Shown one piece after another: positions 27,566 to 36,436 of a stretch of 64,000 bases of DNA; positions within the stretch are counted from its first letter, which is position 1; each line of letters starts with the position of its first letter. A model generated the notes under the pieces. It saw only the letters and a program-made list of their open reading frames with translations. It did not search any database and was not told the DNA's origin. The translations under genes and the position numbers were made by a program. Source of the DNA: Deltaproteobacteria bacterium (GTDB lineage Bacteria > Bdellovibrionota_B > Oligoflexia > Oligoflexales > Bog-1112); contig JACPKR010000004.1 in the NCBI GenBank assembly GCA_016186945.1, positions 5,055-69,054 of the forward strand, given 5' to 3'.

Positions 27566-29623
27566 ATGGCAGACTTAACGCGCGTGCGCAATATCGGGAT
27601 CATGGCCCACATTGATGCAGGGAAGACAACCACTACAGAACGTATCCTCTACTACACGGGAAACATTTATAAGGTCGGAGAGGTTCACGAAGGGACGGCT
27701 ACGACCGACTGGATGATTCAGGAACAGGAACGAGGAATTACCATAACCTCGGCTGCCGTGTCGTGCTCCTGGAAAGACCACACCATCAACATCATTGACA
27801 CCCCCGGTCATGTCGATTTCACAATCGAGGTGGAACGTTCCCTGAGAGTTTTGGACGGGGCTGTTGCTGTACTCGACGGAGTACATGGGGTGGAACCTCA
27901 GACAGAAACTGTGTGGCGCCAGGCTGATCGCTACAGGGTTCCTCGGATCTGCTTTGTCAACAAACTTGACCGGGTGGGGGCAAGTTTTGAGAACTCAGTC
28001 GAAACGATTAAGACAAAACTTCTCGCCCATCCCCTGCCTTTGCAAATTCCCATCGGGATCGAGGAAAATTTTCGCGGTGTAATCGACCTCATCAATCAAA
28101 AAGCTCTCATCTGGCAAGGAGATGAAGAATGGGGCAAACACTACGATGAAGTCGAGATTCCCGAGGATATGAAAGCTCCGGCTCAGGCGGCACGCGAAAA
28201 AATGATTGAAACGCTAAGCGAGTTCGATGAGTCCTTGATGGAAAAATACCTTGAAGGATCAAGCATCAGTTCAGAGGAAATAGACAAAACAATCCGTCGC
28301 GTGACACTTTCCATTCGTATAATCCCCGTCTTGTGTGGGAGCGCCTTTCGCAACAAAGGTGTACAGCCTCTCCTTGACGCGATCGTCAAGTATCTGCCTG
28401 ACCCCATGGAGCTGGGAGACGTTATCGGTCTGACTACAGATGACAAGGAGGAAGCTCTAGCAAGGAGACGAAGTCCAGACGAGCCTTTTTCGGCCCTTGC
28501 CTTCAAGATTGTGAGCGACAACTTTGTCGGACTGTTGACATACGTACGCATTTACTCAGGAAAGTTAAAGAGCGGGGAAGTCTTTCTCAACGCAAGGACA
28601 GGGAAAAAAGATAGGGTTCAAAAAATTTTCAAGATGCAAGCTGCTCAACGCAAGGAACTTAAGGAAGTGATTTGCGGGGATATTGTAGGTATTGTCGGGC
28701 CGAAAATGCTGGCAACAGGCGACACTCTTTGTGATCCTAAGCACCCCATACGCTATGAGTCGGTCTTGTTCCCCGAACCCGTCATCTTTCAAGCTATCGA
28801 GGCGAAACAGACCTCGGACATGGAACGTCTGGAGAAGTCGCTCAGACGGCTTGAGGTGGAAGATCCTACCTTGCAAATTAAGGAGGATCAGGAGACTGGC
28901 CAGATCCTCATCGGGGGGATGGGAGAACTGCACCTTGAAATCATTGTCGACCGTTTGAAACGGGAATTTCGCGTAGAAGCCAATGTTGGAAAACCACAGG
29001 TTGCGTATAGGGAAGGAATTTCCTTTTCCAGTACGGTGGAAAAAGTATGGGACCGGCACGTCGGTGAACGAAGACAATATGCCAGGATTGAAATCAAGGT
29101 GGAGCCAACAGACGATCAAACCGGACTTGTGTTTGAAAACAAGGTGGCCAATTTGCCAGAACCATACGCGAAGGCGGTTCAAAAAGGTCTTCGCAATGCC
29201 CTGACCGCAGGTCCCATTGCGGGGTTTCCCGTCGTTGGAGTTAAGGCAACCCTTCTCGGTGCGTCGGTAGACAAAGAGTGCTCCGACGAATCAGCTTTTG
29301 AAATAGTCGCAGGGCTGACGTTGAGAGAGTGCCTTCAGAAAGGACAGCCTAAACTTCTTGAGCCGATGATGTCTCTTGAAGTTCTTGTTCCCGATGCCTA
29401 TCTGTCCAACGTTATCACGGATCTCAACGGGCGGAGAGCAAAAATTCAGCAGCTTTCTCAAAAAGGGGAGCTTCAAATTGTCGATGCCTTAACTCCTCTT
29501 TCTGAGATGTTTGGCTACTCAACTGACTTACGGTCGGTTTCTCAAGGGAGAGCCAACTATTCCATGAAATTTTCTCGTTATAACGAAGTTCCCGAAGAAG
29601 TGATGACAAAGTTCCACTATTGA
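27566..29623 (+). CDS. fusA: Elongation factor G
   Basis: Ribosomal translocase GTPase, 685 residues. P-loop [15 protein letters not shown]3 DTPGHVDF and G4 NKLDRVGA are intact; domains II-V follow, with '[19 protein letters not shown]' and '[16 protein letters not shown]' near the end. ATG 27566 is taken; a GTG at 27563 is also in frame. The gene lacks a clear promoter and lies directly behind the rpsG terminator. It converges on tRNA-Val. Confidence 0.97.
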   Translation: MADLTRVRNIGIMAHIDAGKTTTTERILYYTGNIYKVGEVHEGTATTDWMIQEQERGITITSAAVSCSWKDHTINIIDTPGHVDFTIEVERSLRVLDGAVAVLDGVHGVEPQTETVWRQADRYRVPRICFVNKLDRVGASFENSVETIKTKLLAHPLPLQIPIGIEENFRGVIDLINQKALIWQGDEEWGKHYDEVEIPEDMKAPAQAAREKMIETLSEFDESLMEKYLEGSSISSEEIDKTIRRVTLSIRIIPVLCGSAFRNKGVQPLLDAIVKYLPDPMELGDVIGLTTDDKEEALARRRSPDEPFSALAFKIVSDNFVGLLTYVRIYSGKLKSGEVFLNARTGKKDRVQKIFKMQAAQRKELKEVICGDIVGIVGPKMLATGDTLCDPKHPIRYESVLFPEPVIFQAIEAKQTSDMERLEKSLRRLEVEDPTLQIKEDQETGQILIGGMGELHLEIIVDRLKREFRVEANVGKPQVAYREGISFSSTVEKVWDRHVGERRQYARIEIKVEPTDDQTGLVFENKVANLPEPYAKAVQKGLRNALTAGPIAGFPVVGVKATLLGASVDKECSDESAFEIVAGLTLRECLQKGQPKLLEPMMSLEVLVPDAYLSNVITDLNGRRAKIQQLSQKGELQIVDALTPLSEMFGYSTDLRSVSQGRANYSMKFSRYNEVPEEVMTKFHY

Positions 29624-29649
29624 TTGTTCTAGATGATGTTTTAGAAAAG

Positions 29650-29726
29650 TGGTGGGCGATAGAGAACTCGAATCTCTGACCTCTACGATGTCAACGTAGC
29701 GCTCTAACCAACTGAGCTAATCGCCC
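29650..29726 (-). tRNA. tRNA-Val (anticodon GAC)
   Basis: On the minus strand, acceptor GGGCGAT pairs with ATCGCCC (plus-strand order), anticodon stem CTACG/CGTAG holds loop TTGACAT, and CCA is encoded (TGG at 29650-29652 on plus). It is convergent with fusA. Confidence 0.94.
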
Positions 29727-29746
29727 TTTGTGCCTTAAGCTGTTTG

Positions 29747-29920
29747 TGGCAAGGAGGTGGTTCGGAGGAAACTGGTTCCTCCAACGTAATTCAAGCAAAG
29801 TAAAACATTGGTTCGCTTTGTCAAGTATGGAACTAAAGTCCTGGGGGAGCGACCCTTCGCTTTGCTCAGGGCAGGCTTTTCCCTCGCCCCCCCAAACCCC
29901 CTCTCCCTTTTTGCCCCAAG
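29747..29920 (-). repeat. Two degraded family A repeat pieces (A3)
   Basis: 29747-29782 carries the GGAGGAA/TTCCTCC hairpin core. 29841-29920 carries the opposite arm (GGGGGAGCGAC, CCCTCGCCC, CCCTCTCCC, TTTTTGCCCCAAG) with about 20 bp inserted. Between them no gene is seen. The second piece ends 9 bp from the ftsY stop. Confidence 0.7.
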
Positions 29921-29928
29921 TTGATGCT

Positions 29929-31071
29929 CTAGGAAAGCATGGAATCCACGAATTCCTTGGCGTTGAATTGCCTCAAATCGGCAGCCTTTTCCCCTACACC
30001 GATGTAGCGTATGGGCACTTGGAATTCATCCGAGAGGCCTATAATGACCCCGCCCTTCGCTGTCCCGTCGAGTTTGGTCACGCAGATACCCGACAGGTTG
30101 ACGACCTCCTTAAACGCTCGTACTTGGAGAAAGGCGTTCTGTCCTGTTGTCGCATCAATGACGAGGAAGGTTTCGTGGGGGGCGTTTGGAATTTCTCTAC
30201 TGATGACGCGCTTGATTTTTCCGAGTTCGTCCATCAGGTATTGTTTGTTGTGGAGGCGACCGGCTGTGTCGATCAGAAGGATCTGGGTCCCCCGTGCTTT
30301 CGCTGCTTTGATCGCGTCGAAGGCAACAGCTGCGGGATCGCTCCCTTCCTGGTGGGCGATCACCTTCACTCCAAGTCTGTCTCCCCAGATTTTCAGTTGG
30401 TCGATAGCTGCTGCTCGATAGGTGTCGGCAGCGCATAGCATGACCGAATGGTTTTCGGCAAGGAAATGGGCGGCGAGTTTCCCGATGGTTGTTGTTTTCC
30501 CAACACCGTTAACTCCGACCACGAGAATGACGAGGGGTTCGTTTTCTGCTGCGGTTGCGGTGTTTGGTGTGATGCTGAGGATTTTCTCAGCTTCCTGCGA
30601 AAGGATATCTCGGATTTGTTCCCACGTCAGAACCGAGGATTCCTTCAGTGTTTTGTTCACGTGGGAGATAAGTTTTTCGGTTGTTCTAACGCCGATGTCT
30701 GAGCGGTAGAGGATTTCGTGAATGGAGTCGAGAGTGTCAGCATCGAGGTTTGCTTTTGAGTTGAGCAGTGTTTCAAAATGGGAGCGTAGGGAGTCTCTTG
30801 TTTTGCTGAGTCCGTTTCTCAGGCGTTGAAGCCAGGCTTGGGAGTTGAGATGTCGTATCTCCTCAATATCCTGGGGCAAGCTAGCTCGCTCTTCTGCTTC
30901 TGTTGCAAGTTCATCACGTTTCTCACCTGGCTGTTCTGTCTTTTTGCGGGAAGATAAAACATAATAAGAAAGCAGGAGGAGCACAATCACTGAGACGATC
31001 AGGGCAAGTAGGCCCCAGAAAAGTTCCGGCTTTGCTTTCAAGGCGTCTATAAGGTTTAAATAATTAGGCAT
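29929..31071 (-). CDS. ftsY: Signal recognition particle receptor FtsY (membrane-anchored)
   Basis: SRP receptor GTPase, 380 residues. Unlike E. coli FtsY it begins with a true transmembrane helix (about residues 17-41: LFWGLLALIVSVIVLLLLSY) followed by a short charged linker. The NG domain has P-loop GVNGVGKTTTIGKLA, DTAGRLHNK, TKLDGTAKGG and GVGEKAADL, all intact. The stop borders a family A repeat. Confidence 0.96.
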   Translation of the reverse strand: MPNYLNLIDALKAKPELFWGLLALIVSVIVLLLLSYYVLSSRKKTEQPGEKRDELATEAEERASLPQDIEEIRHLNSQAWLQRLRNGLSKTRDSLRSHFETLLNSKANLDADTLDSIHEILYRSDIGVRTTEKLISHVNKTLKESSVLTWEQIRDILSQEAEKILSITPNTATAAENEPLVILVVGVNGVGKTTTIGKLAAHFLAENHSVMLCAADTYRAAAIDQLKIWGDRLGVKVIAHQEGSDPAAVAFDAIKAAKARGTQILLIDTAGRLHNKQYLMDELGKIKRVISREIPNAPHETFLVIDATTGQNAFLQVRAFKEVVNLSGICVTKLDGTAKGGVIIGLSDEFQVPIRYIGVGEKAADLRQFNAKEFVDSMLS

Positions 31072-31149
31072 ATTATCTCATTTTCTTCATGGTTGGATCA
31101 ATGATGGCTGAGAAGACTAGCACAGTGAATTGAGGGAGTGAACTTAAAG

Positions 31150-31875
31150 ATGAGGGTCAAGGGGTGGACAATTTGCTTTGTATTAGCGTTATCAGGCCTG
31201 ACAGAGACCTTGCGGGGGCAGGGGCTTTCTGAGGATGGCGTTATTCCTGAGGCACCGGTATTCCAGGAGCGAGGTGGGGAGGGGTGGATATTGATGCCGA
31301 CTCGTTGGGACCACAATATCGGCATTACTTTTGGGATGAGCCGAGGGACCTGGGAACTGGAGGGCTTGGATCCTGTAAGGGGCCAGCAATTTCCTTCCCA
31401 AGCTTTTTTGGGAAAAGTGCAGTACACGTTTCATCTACCGATCGTAGGAAACCTTGGATATGTTCTGGGGTCGTCCCTCGGATATTACTTGGAAGAAGGT
31501 CGTTATCATGATGAATTGCACAGGGTGTCGTCGATCCACTTCCCCGGTATACATTTGGGTCTGGTGTTGAATGTCACCCCCGGTCTGCGCGTTGAGGGAG
31601 CTTTCGAAACTTACCTGGAGCGCATAGACGAGTTGGCTTTAGACACGAAGGAAGGGCGAAAGAAAATCAGTATGACTATGCGGCCGGATTATGATCTGAT
31701 GCTAAGCATGGATATGTTCTACAGCCTGCACTGGGGGGTAAGGGTGGAATGGCACAAAAGAAGGGTTTCCAACACTCCCCCTCGCGAGTCAGAAGGTCAG
31801 ATTGTAGATTCCCTGATACGAAAAAAAGACAATTGGATTGCCGTAGGATTCATTTTTCACTTTTTTGCTGGATGA
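31150..31875 (+). CDS. Outer-membrane beta-barrel protein, unknown function
   Basis: About 241 residues with a signal peptide (core ICFVLALSGL, cleavage near LRGQG) and alternating beta-strand pattern (FGMSRGTWELEG, VQYTFHLPIV, NLGYVLGSSLGYYLEE), ending in a strand (IAVGFIFHFFAG). It looks like a small outer-membrane barrel of the OmpA/OmpW size class but matches no named family. ATG 31150 is used; a GTG at 31138 is in frame but too close to the GAGGGAG. It is divergent from ftsY. Confidence 0.68.
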   Translation: MRVKGWTICFVLALSGLTETLRGQGLSEDGVIPEAPVFQERGGEGWILMPTRWDHNIGITFGMSRGTWELEGLDPVRGQQFPSQAFLGKVQYTFHLPIVGNLGYVLGSSLGYYLEEGRYHDELHRVSSIHFPGIHLGLVLNVTPGLRVEGAFETYLERIDELALDTKEGRKKISMTMRPDYDLMLSMDMFYSLHWGVRVEWHKRRVSNTPPRESEGQIVDSLIRKKDNWIAVGFIFHFFAG

Positions 31876-31891
31876 AAAAGCATTATTTTTC

Positions 31892-31921
31892 TTGGCCTGT
31901 TTCCTTTTTCGCATATATAAT
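31892..31921 (+). promoter_or_regulatory. Sigma-70 promoter of the HU-like gene
   Basis: TTGGCC (31892-31897) and TATAAT (31916-31921, spacing 18; or TATATA at 31914, spacing 16), 34 bp upstream of the ATG in an AT-rich gap. Confidence 0.6.
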
Positions 31922-31955
31922 TCAATATTAATCATCACCACAGAGGAGAAAAGGA

Positions 31956-32417
31956 ATGGCCAAACAGAAAAAAAGGGCACAAAAAAAAGGTACTACGAAA
32001 GCTCAAGGGGCTAAGAAACGAACCGCATCAAAAACATCGACAAATAAAGGAAAGAAAACGATGAAGACAACAAAAGAGGTTCAACCAGTTTCCAGGATTG
32101 CTAAATCTGCTAACAAGGCACGCACAAAAAGTGAAATTGTGCGACTCTTGGCGGAGAGCACAGGCCTTTCCAAGAGGGAAGTGGATACAGTGTTCGGCAG
32201 TCTTTCTGAGTTGATCGGCATGGATGTCGGGAAGAAAGGACCAGGTGTGTTCAGTGTTCCCGGTCTTATGAAGATTGTTCGCGTGAGCAAGCCTGCGACA
32301 AAAGCTCGCAAAGGAGTCAATCCTTTCACCGGTGAAGAAACCGTATTCAAAGCAAAGCCAGCACGCAATGTTGTCAAAGTCAGAGCACTTAAGGCTTTGA
32401 AAGACATGGTGAAGTAG
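31956..32417 (+). CDS. HU-family DNA-binding protein with lysine-rich N-terminal tail
   Basis: Nucleoid protein of 153 residues. Residues 1-55 are a Lys/Thr/Ala-rich tail resembling eukaryotic H1 tails; residues about 56-153 are an HU/IHF domain ('TKSEIVRLLAESTGLSKREV', then 'GVFSVPGLMKIVRV' and 'KARKGVNPFTGEE', the DNA-binding arm). Such tailed HU proteins are known in several phyla. It has its own promoter and an AGAGGAGAAAAGG ribosome binding site and ends 11 bp from the convergent permease gene. Confidence 0.88.
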   Translation: MAKQKKRAQKKGTTKAQGAKKRTASKTSTNKGKKTMKTTKEVQPVSRIAKSANKARTKSEIVRLLAESTGLSKREVDTVFGSLSELIGMDVGKKGPGVFSVPGLMKIVRVSKPATKARKGVNPFTGEETVFKAKPARNVVKVRALKALKDMVK

Positions 32418-32428
32418 GCCACGAGGGG

Positions 32429-33310
32429 TCAGGACTTTCTCCTCTCGGAGCCTTTCTCTCGAGGATCAAAGATATCCCGAAGACTATCCCCTAAGAAATT
32501 AAAAGCCAGCACTACTACGGCAATCATCATTCCCGGAATGATGCTTAAGTTCGGTGCCTCGGTTAGAACTGCCCTGCCCTGAAAAAGCAGGCTTCCCCAC
32601 GTCGGGGTTGATGAGTTTGCTCCGAGGCCCAAAAAACTTAAACTCGCCTCGACGATAATCACGCCAGATAGTGAAAATGTTGCAGACACGAGTAATGGTG
32701 TCCACAGGAAGGGGAGTATATGCTTGGTGAGCAGTCGGAAGGATCCAGCACCCAGGGAACGTGAGGCAAGAACATGGTCTCGCTCACGCAGACTTAAGAC
32801 TTGCCCCCTGACAAGACGCGCTGTTCCCGTCCACCCCGTCACACTTATCGCCAGAATGACGTTGTGAACGCTTGGTCCGAGGATCGACGAGAGGGACATC
32901 GCAAGAAGTATGCCAGGAAAGGCCATAAGTATGTCAACAAGACGCATGATCAGAATGTCGGTAATTCCCCCCCAGTAGCCCGCAATCAATCCAAGGCTTA
33001 CGCCTAAAATACTCGATAGCGCAACCGTCAAAACAGCTATATAGAGCGTGATACGTGAGCCTAAGATTACAGCACTGAAAACGTCCCGCCCGAGTGTGTC
33101 ACAACCAAACGGGTGCGCAGCATTCGGTGGGCATAAGCGAAGGCTTAAATTGATTTCCTCAGGGTCAACCCAGATTAAGAAATTACCCAGTAGTGCTGAT
33201 CCAAAAAATAAAACAAGGATAAGTGACGCAAACAGAAAACGAGGGTTTCTAAGCGCCTTTCGTAAGTGTCGGCCCGCTTTGGGAACATGACTAAGCGTTG
33301 CTTTACGCAT
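32429..33310 (-). CDS. Oligopeptide/dipeptide ABC transporter permease (DppC type)
   Basis: Inner-membrane permease of 293 residues with an N-terminal cytoplasmic part, a first helix (about 27-48), a periplasmic loop (PFGCDTLGRDVFSAVILG signature) and five further helices. The EAA-like loop 'RSLGAGSFRLLTKHILP' binds the ATPase. Translation is coupled to the DppB-type gene (TAATG, 1-nt overlap). No binding protein or ATPases of the system are in the window. Substrate likely peptides, but nickel or other ligands are possible. Confidence 0.87.
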   Translation of the reverse strand: MRKATLSHVPKAGRHLRKALRNPRFLFASLILVLFFGSALLGNFLIWVDPEEINLSLRLCPPNAAHPFGCDTLGRDVFSAVILGSRITLYIAVLTVALSSILGVSLGLIAGYWGGITDILIMRLVDILMAFPGILLAMSLSSILGPSVHNVILAISVTGWTGTARLVRGQVLSLRERDHVLASRSLGAGSFRLLTKHILPFLWTPLLVSATFSLSGVIIVEASLSFLGLGANSSTPTWGSLLFQGRAVLTEAPNLSIIPGMMIAVVVLAFNFLGDSLRDIFDPREKGSERRKS

Positions 33311-34227
33311 TAGAACTTCACCCTTGGGTCTACCACCTTGTAGAAAAGGTCCGTGACTAAATTGACAATAAGATATCCACTTGAGAAAAATAGGACACAG
33401 CCCTGGACAAGGGGATAGTCTCGATTTCCCAACGCATCGAGAATGAGAGTCCCCAGCCCAGGCCAGTCGTAAATTTTCTCCGTTACGACGGCTCCCGTTA
33501 AAAGGACACCGAATTGCAAGCCTAATATGGTGACAAGAGGTAACGAGGCGTTCCTGAGAACGTGTTTAAAAATCACAAAGAAAGGGTGAGCCCCTTTGGC
33601 CCGCGCTGTGCGTACGTAATCTTCCCTGAGCGTATCTAAAATGGAGTTGCGTGCCATACGACTTATGATTGCGGCAAGGGAAGTCCCTATCGTCAGAGCA
33701 GGAAGAATAAAATGCGTCCAGTTTCCCATCCCGGAAACCGGAAGCATGTTCATATGAATTGAGAAGAGCAAAATCAGCATGGGGCCAAGCCAAAAGTTGG
33801 GAATGGCAACCCCCAGGAGGGCGAAGGTCATGGCCAAATGATCCGAAAAGCGGTCTTTTCGCAAAGCCCCTAAAACCCCCAGGGGGAGGCCCATAACAAT
33901 AGCGACCAGAAGCGAGGCCAAGGCGAGTTCCAGAGTCGGCGGTAAACGTTCCAGCAGCAAACTGAGCACAGGACGGTTGTAAATCAAGGACTTGCCAAGA
34001 TTTCCATGGAAGAGGCCCTCAATATACTTGAAGATCTGCTGATAGATGGGTAGATTTAATCCCAGCTGGGTACGTACAAGCTGTTTTGCTTCCGCCGTCG
34101 CAAAATCCCCCAACATGAGGTCCACAGGGTCTCCCGGGACCAAGTGAATCATCAAGCTGATGATTATAACCACACCTAAGGCGACGGGTATTAGAGTTAA
34201 CAGTCGATTCAAAATGAAAGAAAACAT
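33310..34227 (-). CDS. Oligopeptide/dipeptide ABC transporter permease (DppB type)
   Basis: Inner-membrane permease, 305 residues with six helices and the family's N-terminal 'LVPGDPVDLMLG' motif and EAA loop ('RTARAKGAHPFFVIFKHVLRN'). It pairs with the DppC-type permease just downstream. Upstream lies a 346-bp gap whose main content is a family B element. Confidence 0.87.
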   Translation of the reverse strand: MFSFILNRLLTLIPVALGVVIIISLMIHLVPGDPVDLMLGDFATAEAKQLVRTQLGLNLPIYQQIFKYIEGLFHGNLGKSLIYNRPVLSLLLERLPPTLELALASLLVAIVMGLPLGVLGALRKDRFSDHLAMTFALLGVAIPNFWLGPMLILLFSIHMNMLPVSGMGNWTHFILPALTIGTSLAAIISRMARNSILDTLREDYVRTARAKGAHPFFVIFKHVLRNASLPLVTILGLQFGVLLTGAVVTEKIYDWPGLGTLILDALGNRDYPLVQGCVLFFSSGYLIVNLVTDLFYKVVDPRVKF

Positions 34228-34321
34228 GTTGGAGACGTACCTTGGTTTTTAGATTGACTTAAACAGGATGCTTAGGGCATCAATGACAAACTGACGAACA
34301 GTTTCCGAGAACCTACATATA

Positions 34322-34488
34322 TATAGTATTTGGGAAAAAGAATTTGTGAAGAGGGCCTTTTTTGGAAAAAAGTTCCCCTCCACACCTCCCCCCAAAAAAC
34401 TTTAGATATTGAAGTTTTTGAAAAGGGGCTTGGGGATAGAACTTTTTTCAAAAAGTTTTTCCCCAAATTGATTATCTTGAATACTATA
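34322..34488 (+). repeat. Family B MITE-like element (B1), full length
   Basis: 167 bp bounded by perfect 9-bp terminal inverted repeats TATAGTATT...AATACTATA, AT-rich with internal short palindromes (CTTTTTTGGAAAAAAG-like) and C-rich blocks. It shares most of its length with the copy at 48611-48780. No coding capacity. It fills half of the 34228-34573 gap; the rest shows nothing recognisable apart from an AAGGAG ahead of the next gene. Confidence 0.8.
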
Positions 34489-34573
34489 GTTTAATTTTAA
34501 ATTCGAATCTAGTGTAGCGGCTTCCGGTCCTTTTTCACTTTTGTTCACGATAATTAAATAATAAGGAGAAACT

Positions 34574-34984
34574 TTGAGTCGAACAGATTTGCTTTCGGAA
34601 AGTTCAAACGTTCCTAAAAAGGACAACGAAAATGTCCTTTCCCTTCATTTGTCCTCTGCCCTTCTTCGGAAACTTACAGAGAAAGCAGCAGTGGAAGGCA
34701 TAGGGGTCAACGATCTGGCAAGTGAACTTCTAGCAGAGGGACTTGTCCTACGAGCTTGGGAGATCGTAGAGAAAAAAAATGCGATGCGTGGGCCAAGCGA
34801 CCAGGCTTCCCAGTACGGTAAGAATCGAGGCCAGAAGACAGGTTTTCGTAACAATAACAACTATGGCCGCAAACAAACAGATTCCTCGTCTCGTTATAAC
34901 CAACAGAGTTACAAAAATATTATGGAAGATGGGGCAAGCTTTCTGGAGTACGTCCGCAGTCAGGAGAAAGGAAAGAGGGTCTGA
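34574..34984 (+). CDS. Small protein, ribbon-helix-helix-like domain plus Asn/Gln-rich tail
   Basis: 136 residues from a TTG with AAGGAG 5 bp upstream. Residues about 20-60 (LSLHLSSALLRKLTEKAAVE, then GVNDLASELLAEGL) have the strand-helix-helix pattern of CopG/Arc DNA-binding domains. Residues about 75-115 are rich in Asn, Gln, Tyr and Arg (NRGQKTGFRNNNNYGR), low complexity. The last 65 bp overlap, in the opposite direction, the end of the phosphopantetheinyl transferase gene. Possibly a DNA- or RNA-binding regulator; not a recognised family. Confidence 0.6.
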   Translation: MSRTDLLSESSNVPKKDNENVLSLHLSSALLRKLTEKAAVEGIGVNDLASELLAEGLVLRAWEIVEKKNAMRGPSDQASQYGKNRGQKTGFRNNNNYGRKQTDSSSRYNQQSYKNIMEDGASFLEYVRSQEKGKRV

Positions 34985-35657
34985 ACGGAAAAACAAGACC
35001 CCACAAAACCGTGACGAAGAGTCGTTCCTGTGGCGATTCTATCCAGGTGAAGGAACCTTTAAATTTTGAGCCTGAGGGGAAACTGGGTAGAGCCTTCAAT
35101 AGTTGGATAGAGAAACTTTTTTCTGCCCACCCGATTTCAATGATCCGAGCGTCTTGAAAACCGAACCAGGTCTGTGAGCGTGGGTAACAGTATTTAAACA
35201 AAGACTCCTTTGCGGAAAAGATGAGTGATAGCACGTCTTGATGTGACCGCTCGGAATTAGTAAGCAACGCAAGATCGTCGGTGTGGCAGATATGCGATTG
35301 AATCGACGGGGAGATTTTTGCGGGAATCTCAATATCGATCCCCAGATCAGGGTACCCTTGCTCTGATGATGTGACTACAACGACGTGTCCGTTCTTGTGC
35401 GAGACGGACCCTCGGATTCCTTCGGGCCAGACAGGCATTCCTCCAGTATCTTTCAAGACGGGGCCCATCTCCGGGTTCAATGCATGAAGGAGCCAGCGGC
35501 CTTTCAGAAATTCATCCCGTCTTCCCTGATGTCTGTAGCTTTCCACAAGCCTTTTTTCCTCCATAGGGAGATCTTTTAATTCTTCCTTGCCTAGTTTAGA
35601 ACACTTGTCAAGGTAGGCAACAGAGAGAGGGCCAAGTTGAAAGGTGTGAAACTTCAT
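34920..35657 (-). CDS. 4'-phosphopantetheinyl transferase (EntD/Sfp-like)
   Basis: Transfers the phosphopantetheine arm of CoA to carrier proteins. 245 residues with the superfamily motifs VSHKNGHVV, GIDIE (Mg-binding) and FSAKESLFKYCYP. Length and motif spacing fit the EntD/Sfp group acting on non-ribosomal peptide or fatty-acid carrier proteins. Start ATG at 35657 overlaps the end of orn. The last ~20 residues are antisense to the convergent gene and poorly family-like. Confidence 0.83.
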   Translation of the reverse strand: MKFHTFQLGPLSVAYLDKCSKLGKEELKDLPMEEKRLVESYRHQGRRDEFLKGRWLLHALNPEMGPVLKDTGGMPVWPEGIRGSVSHKNGHVVVVTSSEQGYPDLGIDIEIPAKISPSIQSHICHTDDLALLTNSERSHQDVLSLIFSAKESLFKYCYPRSQTWFGFQDARIIEIGWAEKSFSIQLLKALPSFPSGSKFKGSFTWIESPQERLFVTVLWGLVFPFRPSFLSPDCGRTPESLPHLP

Positions 35658-36223
35658 GTGTTCTCGGAGGGGGCCTTGAAGATGGTTTGACGGAAAAACT
35701 TCAACTCCTCAATACTTTCTCTAATATCATCCATCGCTCGATGAGCATCTTGTTTTTTCGGGATTTTAATTTTTGGATACCAGGACTGGCATAGAAGTTT
35801 AGCACTGCTCACATCGACCATCCGGTAGTGAAGGAGTTCATCCAGACGGGGCATGTGTTTTATGATAAACCGTCGATCATGCCAGATGCTGTTCCCGGCA
35901 AGGATTGCTTTTTCCTTCAACGAGAAATAGTTGCTTAAGAAATTCAGGAGCTGATCCTCTGCTTCTTTTATACTTGTTGAGGAGTGGATGGCTTTTTCCC
36001 ATAGTCCGGATTTGGAGTGGTGTTTTTGGTTCCATTTATCCATACGAGCAAATACATCAGCCTCATGCTTAATGACAAACTCAGGAGCAGTATCGAGTAT
36101 CTCCAGGTGTTTATCGGTCACGATTGCGGCGATTTCGAGGATGGAGTCGGTTTCCGGAAAAAGTCCCGTCATTTCCATATCGACCCAAAGGAAATACTTC
36201 CGCGATATTTTGTTTTCCGCCAA
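35654..36223 (-). CDS. orn: Oligoribonuclease
   Basis: DEDDh 3'-5' exonuclease degrading 2-5 nt RNA (including pGpG). From TTG at 36223 (AGGGAG 6 nt upstream) it is 189 residues, near the 181 of E. coli; a longer reading to 36280 has an unusual N-terminus. The catalytic residues are visible in 'LWVDMEMTGL', 'AGNSIWHDRRFI' and 'HRAMDDIRES'. A family B element lies upstream. The stop overlaps the transferase start by 4 bp. Confidence 0.93.
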   Translation of the reverse strand: MAENKISRKYFLWVDMEMTGLFPETDSILEIAAIVTDKHLEILDTAPEFVIKHEADVFARMDKWNQKHHSKSGLWEKAIHSSTSIKEAEDQLLNFLSNYFSLKEKAILAGNSIWHDRRFIIKHMPRLDELLHYRMVDVSSAKLLCQSWYPKIKIPKKQDAHRAMDDIRESIEELKFFRQTIFKAPSENT

Positions 36224-36310
36224 ACGGGACTCCCTGCTGCAAGGAGGGGACCTTCGCCATAGGTCGTGGAAGGGGGCCACCTCTCTATTTTCAATACGAC
36301 GAAATTAACC

Positions 36311-36394
36311 TATAGTATTTGAGAAAAAGAATTTGTGGAGAGTACCTTTTTTGAAAAAAAGTTTTTCCCAAAATTGATTATCTTGAATACTATA
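36311..36394 (+). repeat. Family B element, internally deleted copy (B2)
   Basis: 84 bp with the same perfect TATAGTATT/AATACTATA ends as B1 but lacking its middle ~80 bp. It lies between the orn start and the DsbA-like gene. Confidence 0.82.
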
Positions 36395-36436
36395 CAATAA
36401 CGTTTTGGACAAAAGATTTTCACATACGGAGTGCTC

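Noticed and set aside
29728-30438. Plus-strand open frame of 236 codons
   Set aside because: It begins in family A repeat and continues antisense to ftsY, whose motifs are intact.
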